Shown here: one piece after another, positions 63,101 through 64,000 of the stretch | How positions within the stretch are numbered: the first letter of the stretch is position 1 | Layout: each line of letters begins with the position of its first letter | Assembly: GCF_003710825.1 (NCBI RefSeq) | Contig: NZ_RHHQ01000021.1 | Coordinates: forward strand, 1 to 64,000 | Reading direction: 5' to 3' | DNA length: 64,000 nt | From: Brevibacillus fluminis | GTDB lineage: Bacteria; Bacillota; Bacilli; Brevibacillales; Brevibacillaceae | Made by a program: the position numbers and the translations under genes | The notes under the pieces: model-generated | The model's input: the letters and a program-made list of their open reading frames with translations, nothing else | Told to the model about the DNA's origin: nothing | Databases searched by the model: none

Positions 63101-63427
63101 ATGTACTATGAAATGAAAAAGCATACAGGCGAGCTACCGATCATCGGCGTGAATACATTCCTGAATCCGAATGCTTCCGAGGACGATTACGAGATCGAAT
63201 TGGCACGTGCTTCCGAGGAGGAGAAGGAACAGCAGATTCTCAATTTGCGTGCCTTCCAGGAGGAGCATAGGGATGTTGCGGTGCAAGCTTTGCATCGTTT
63301 GCAACAAGCGGCTGTTTCGGGCGGCAACATTTTTGCCGAACTGATGGAGACGGTGAAGGTGGCGTCCCTTGGACAAATCAGCGCAGCGCTTTACGAGGTT
63401 GGCGGCCAATATCGTCGGAATATGTAG
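60173..63427 (+). CDS. icmF: Fused isobutyryl-CoA mutase IcmF
   Basis: 1,084 residues in the order known for IcmF: a B12-binding domain (about 10-145) with YDGHDASINIMRR (ligand His24); a G-protein chaperone domain like MeaB (about 195-415) with P-loop GITGTGGAGKSS and base motif NKFDRKG; and the mutase barrel (about 540-1080) with FDLCAPSTSVSMTINGPAP. It interconverts isobutyryl-CoA and n-butyryl-CoA using adenosylcobalamin. This links valine breakdown and branched acyl-CoA to the beta-oxidation genes upstream. GAGGGG precedes ATG 60173. Confidence 0.95.
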   Translation: METQSYRPVNKIRFVTAASLYDGHDASINIMRRILQSSGAEVIHLGHNRSVDEVVTAAIQEDVQGIAISSYQGGHVEYFKYMIDLLRERGAGHIRVFGGGGGVIVPREIRELEEYGVAKIYSPDDGRKFGLQGMINDMLRQTDFPTVKQLQSECELVKEQKHDAVARLISVAEYAVSNPGAFAEVEDKLATDSGRTIPVMGITGTGGAGKSSLTDELVRRFLYQYKNKTIAILSVDPSKQKTGGALLGDRIRMNAINSPRVYMRSLATRKSGSELSAAVTDAIKVAKAADFDLIIVETSGIGQGDAQITDVCDVSVYVMTSEFGAPSQLEKIDMLDFADLIAINKFDRKGSEDALREVRKQYRRNHNAFELADEEIPVYGTIASQFNDAGTNVFFAATMRALARKTDVDWDVASLDVKPVEIYKKSLIPADRVNYLQEIAQTVRDYGAFVEQQSGLARKLFQLHGAKETLLASGEALSGELVALLDQQISHFEEQLHPECRKLLAKWPTQKAAYQQDQLVTKVRDKELVTKLFTTSLSGTRIPKVSVPQFVDWGEILKWLLRENVPGEFPYTAGVFPFKREGEDPKRQFAGEGTPERTNRRFHFLSQNDEAKRLSTAFDSVTLYGEDPDHRPDIYGKIGTSGVSVCTLDDMKKLYAGFDLCAPSTSVSMTINGPAPMILAMFMNAAIEQQIAKFVAREGRQPNEEEAAQIKAYTLANVRGTVQADILKEDQGQNTCIFSTEFALRMMGDIQQYFIDHKVRNYYSVSISGYHIAEAGANPISQLAFTLANGFTYLEYYLSRGMNIDDFAPNLSFFFSNGLDPEYTVIGRVARRIWATTLKNKYGANDRSQKLKYHIQTSGRSLHAQEMDFNDIRTTLQALVAIYDNCNSLHTNAYDEAITTPTENSVRRAMAIQMIINKELGLAKNENPLQGAFIIEELTDLVEEAVLQEFERLGSRGGVLGAMETQYQRGKIQDESMYYEMKKHTGELPIIGVNTFLNPNASEDDYEIELARASEEEKEQQILNLRAFQEEHRDVAVQALHRLQQAAVSGGNIFAELMETVKVASLGQISAALYEVGGQYRRNM

Positions 63428-63454
63428 CGTTGGACGTTTTTCACGCAAATAGGG

Positions 63455-63482
63455 TTGAAAACCTTGCATTATCGGCTAAAAT
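63455..63482 (+). promoter_or_regulatory. Promoter of rpoE
   Basis: TTGAAA (63455-63460), 16 bases, TAAAAT (63477-63482), about 50 bases before the rpoE start. Confidence 0.65.
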
Positions 63483-63533
63483 AAGGAATACTGTAAGTTA
63501 GCCAAGTTATTGTTGTGAAAGGACGTGCCAAGG

Positions 63534-64000
63534 TTGAGCCAATTACTCAAGCATATTGAAGCGGAACGACTAAGCGAGATGGCGATGGTTGACATCGCAT
63601 ATGAGATACTGAGAGAAACCAAACGTACATTTAACTTTCGCGAAATAATGGATGAGATTTCCGCCATGCGTGGTTTGACAACTGAGCAGACAATGTCCAT
63701 TATCGCACAGGTGTATACAGAGGTTAACATCGATGGACGCTTTATCTGCATCGGTGACAATACCTGGGGATTGAAACGCTGGTATCCAACCGAAACGATC
63801 GAAGAAACCCAAGAGGGTGGCGGCAAGAAGAAGAAAGTTGTGCTTGACGACGACTTCGATGATTACGATATTGAAGATGAAGCTGAGGCAGAATTCGAAG
63901 AAGAAGACACTACCTTCGAAGAAACGGAAGATGATTTCCTCGACGACGAGTTCGAAGAAGAAGCCGAAGAGGACGACGAAGAGATTATCGACGAAGAAGA
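63534..64000 (+). CDS. rpoE: RNA polymerase delta subunit, 3' end beyond the window
   Basis: 155 codons are visible and the frame is still open at the window edge. The N-terminal globular HARE-type domain (SQLLKHIEAERLSEMAMVDIAYEILRET, FNFREIMDEISAM, DGRFICIGDNTWGLKRWYP) precedes a long acidic tail of Asp and Glu, as in Bacillus RpoE. It binds RNA polymerase and speeds its recycling and promoter selectivity. TTG 63534 is the start, with AAAGGA ten bases upstream; the ATG codons further in would cut into the conserved domain. Confidence 0.92.
   Translation, partial: MSQLLKHIEAERLSEMAMVDIAYEILRETKRTFNFREIMDEISAMRGLTTEQTMSIIAQVYTEVNIDGRFICIGDNTWGLKRWYPTETIEETQEGGGKKKKVVLDDDFDDYDIEDEAEAEFEEEDTTFEETEDDFLDDEFEEEAEEDDEEIIDEE

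Overview
The window is a Gram-positive chromosomal segment. Gene content and order (rluF, thiN, ywfO-ywgA, ywhD, pbpG, speE-speB, ywiB, fadF, acyl-CoA dehydrogenases, icmF, rpoE) match the Bacillales. The S-layer (SLH) proteins, the fused isobutyryl-CoA mutase and the moderate GC content suggest Paenibacillaceae, most likely Brevibacillus; this is an inference from content, not from a marker gene. No rRNA, tRNA, CRISPR array, transposase or prophage was seen.

Layout: 1-2.2 kb is a CopC/CopD-YcnI copper pair. 2.2-12.3 kb holds a MATE exporter, an RNA pseudouridine synthase, thiamine pyrophosphokinase, a VanR/VanS-like two-component system next to a D,D-carboxypeptidase, GNAT and nitrilase genes, and a THUMP-type rRNA methyltransferase. 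12.4-15.2 kb is an SLH-DUF4855 surface protein. 15.2-16.9 kb is an MFS exporter behind a leader with a nine-codon leader peptide and a terminator-like hairpin. 17-26 kb carries an M29 aminopeptidase, an RluA-type synthase, a TetR-adaptor-RND efflux operon, and ywfO-ywgA. 26.4-36.3 kb is the accessory part: two SLH-type proteins, a 1,568-residue secreted protein with seven cysteine-bounded repeats, a secreted LCAT-type lipase with PPC domains, and two small membrane proteins. A strongly AT-rich tract straddles the junction of two of these genes. 36.4-42 kb is ywhD, a small orphan gene, pbpG and speE-speB.

42-52.4 kb has two sigma-54 modules. Each is an enhancer-binding protein gene followed by a palindrome and a -24/-12 promoter driving the next gene (a YfcC transporter plus M20 amidohydrolase; lysine 2,3-aminomutase). 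Between them are an MFS gene, ywiB and a membrane protein. 52.5-63.4 kb is a fatty-acid/branched-chain acyl-CoA catabolic region: fadF, thiolase, 3-hydroxyacyl-CoA dehydrogenase, two acyl-CoA dehydrogenases, a TetR regulator and icmF. Three similar 19-bp sites lie in front of fadF, the thiolase gene and the tetR gene, and fadF also has a FadR-like box. The window ends inside rpoE.

Two dispersed repeat families were found by comparing distant intergenic regions. One is a 98-bp element with four palindromes (3764-3861 and, inverted, 37258-37355; 95/98 identical). The other is a roughly 145-bp fold-back element (45668-45812) whose 48-bp outer half recurs exactly at 2186-2233. With the leader-peptide attenuator and the repeat-protein/lipase cassette, these are the least explained parts of the window.
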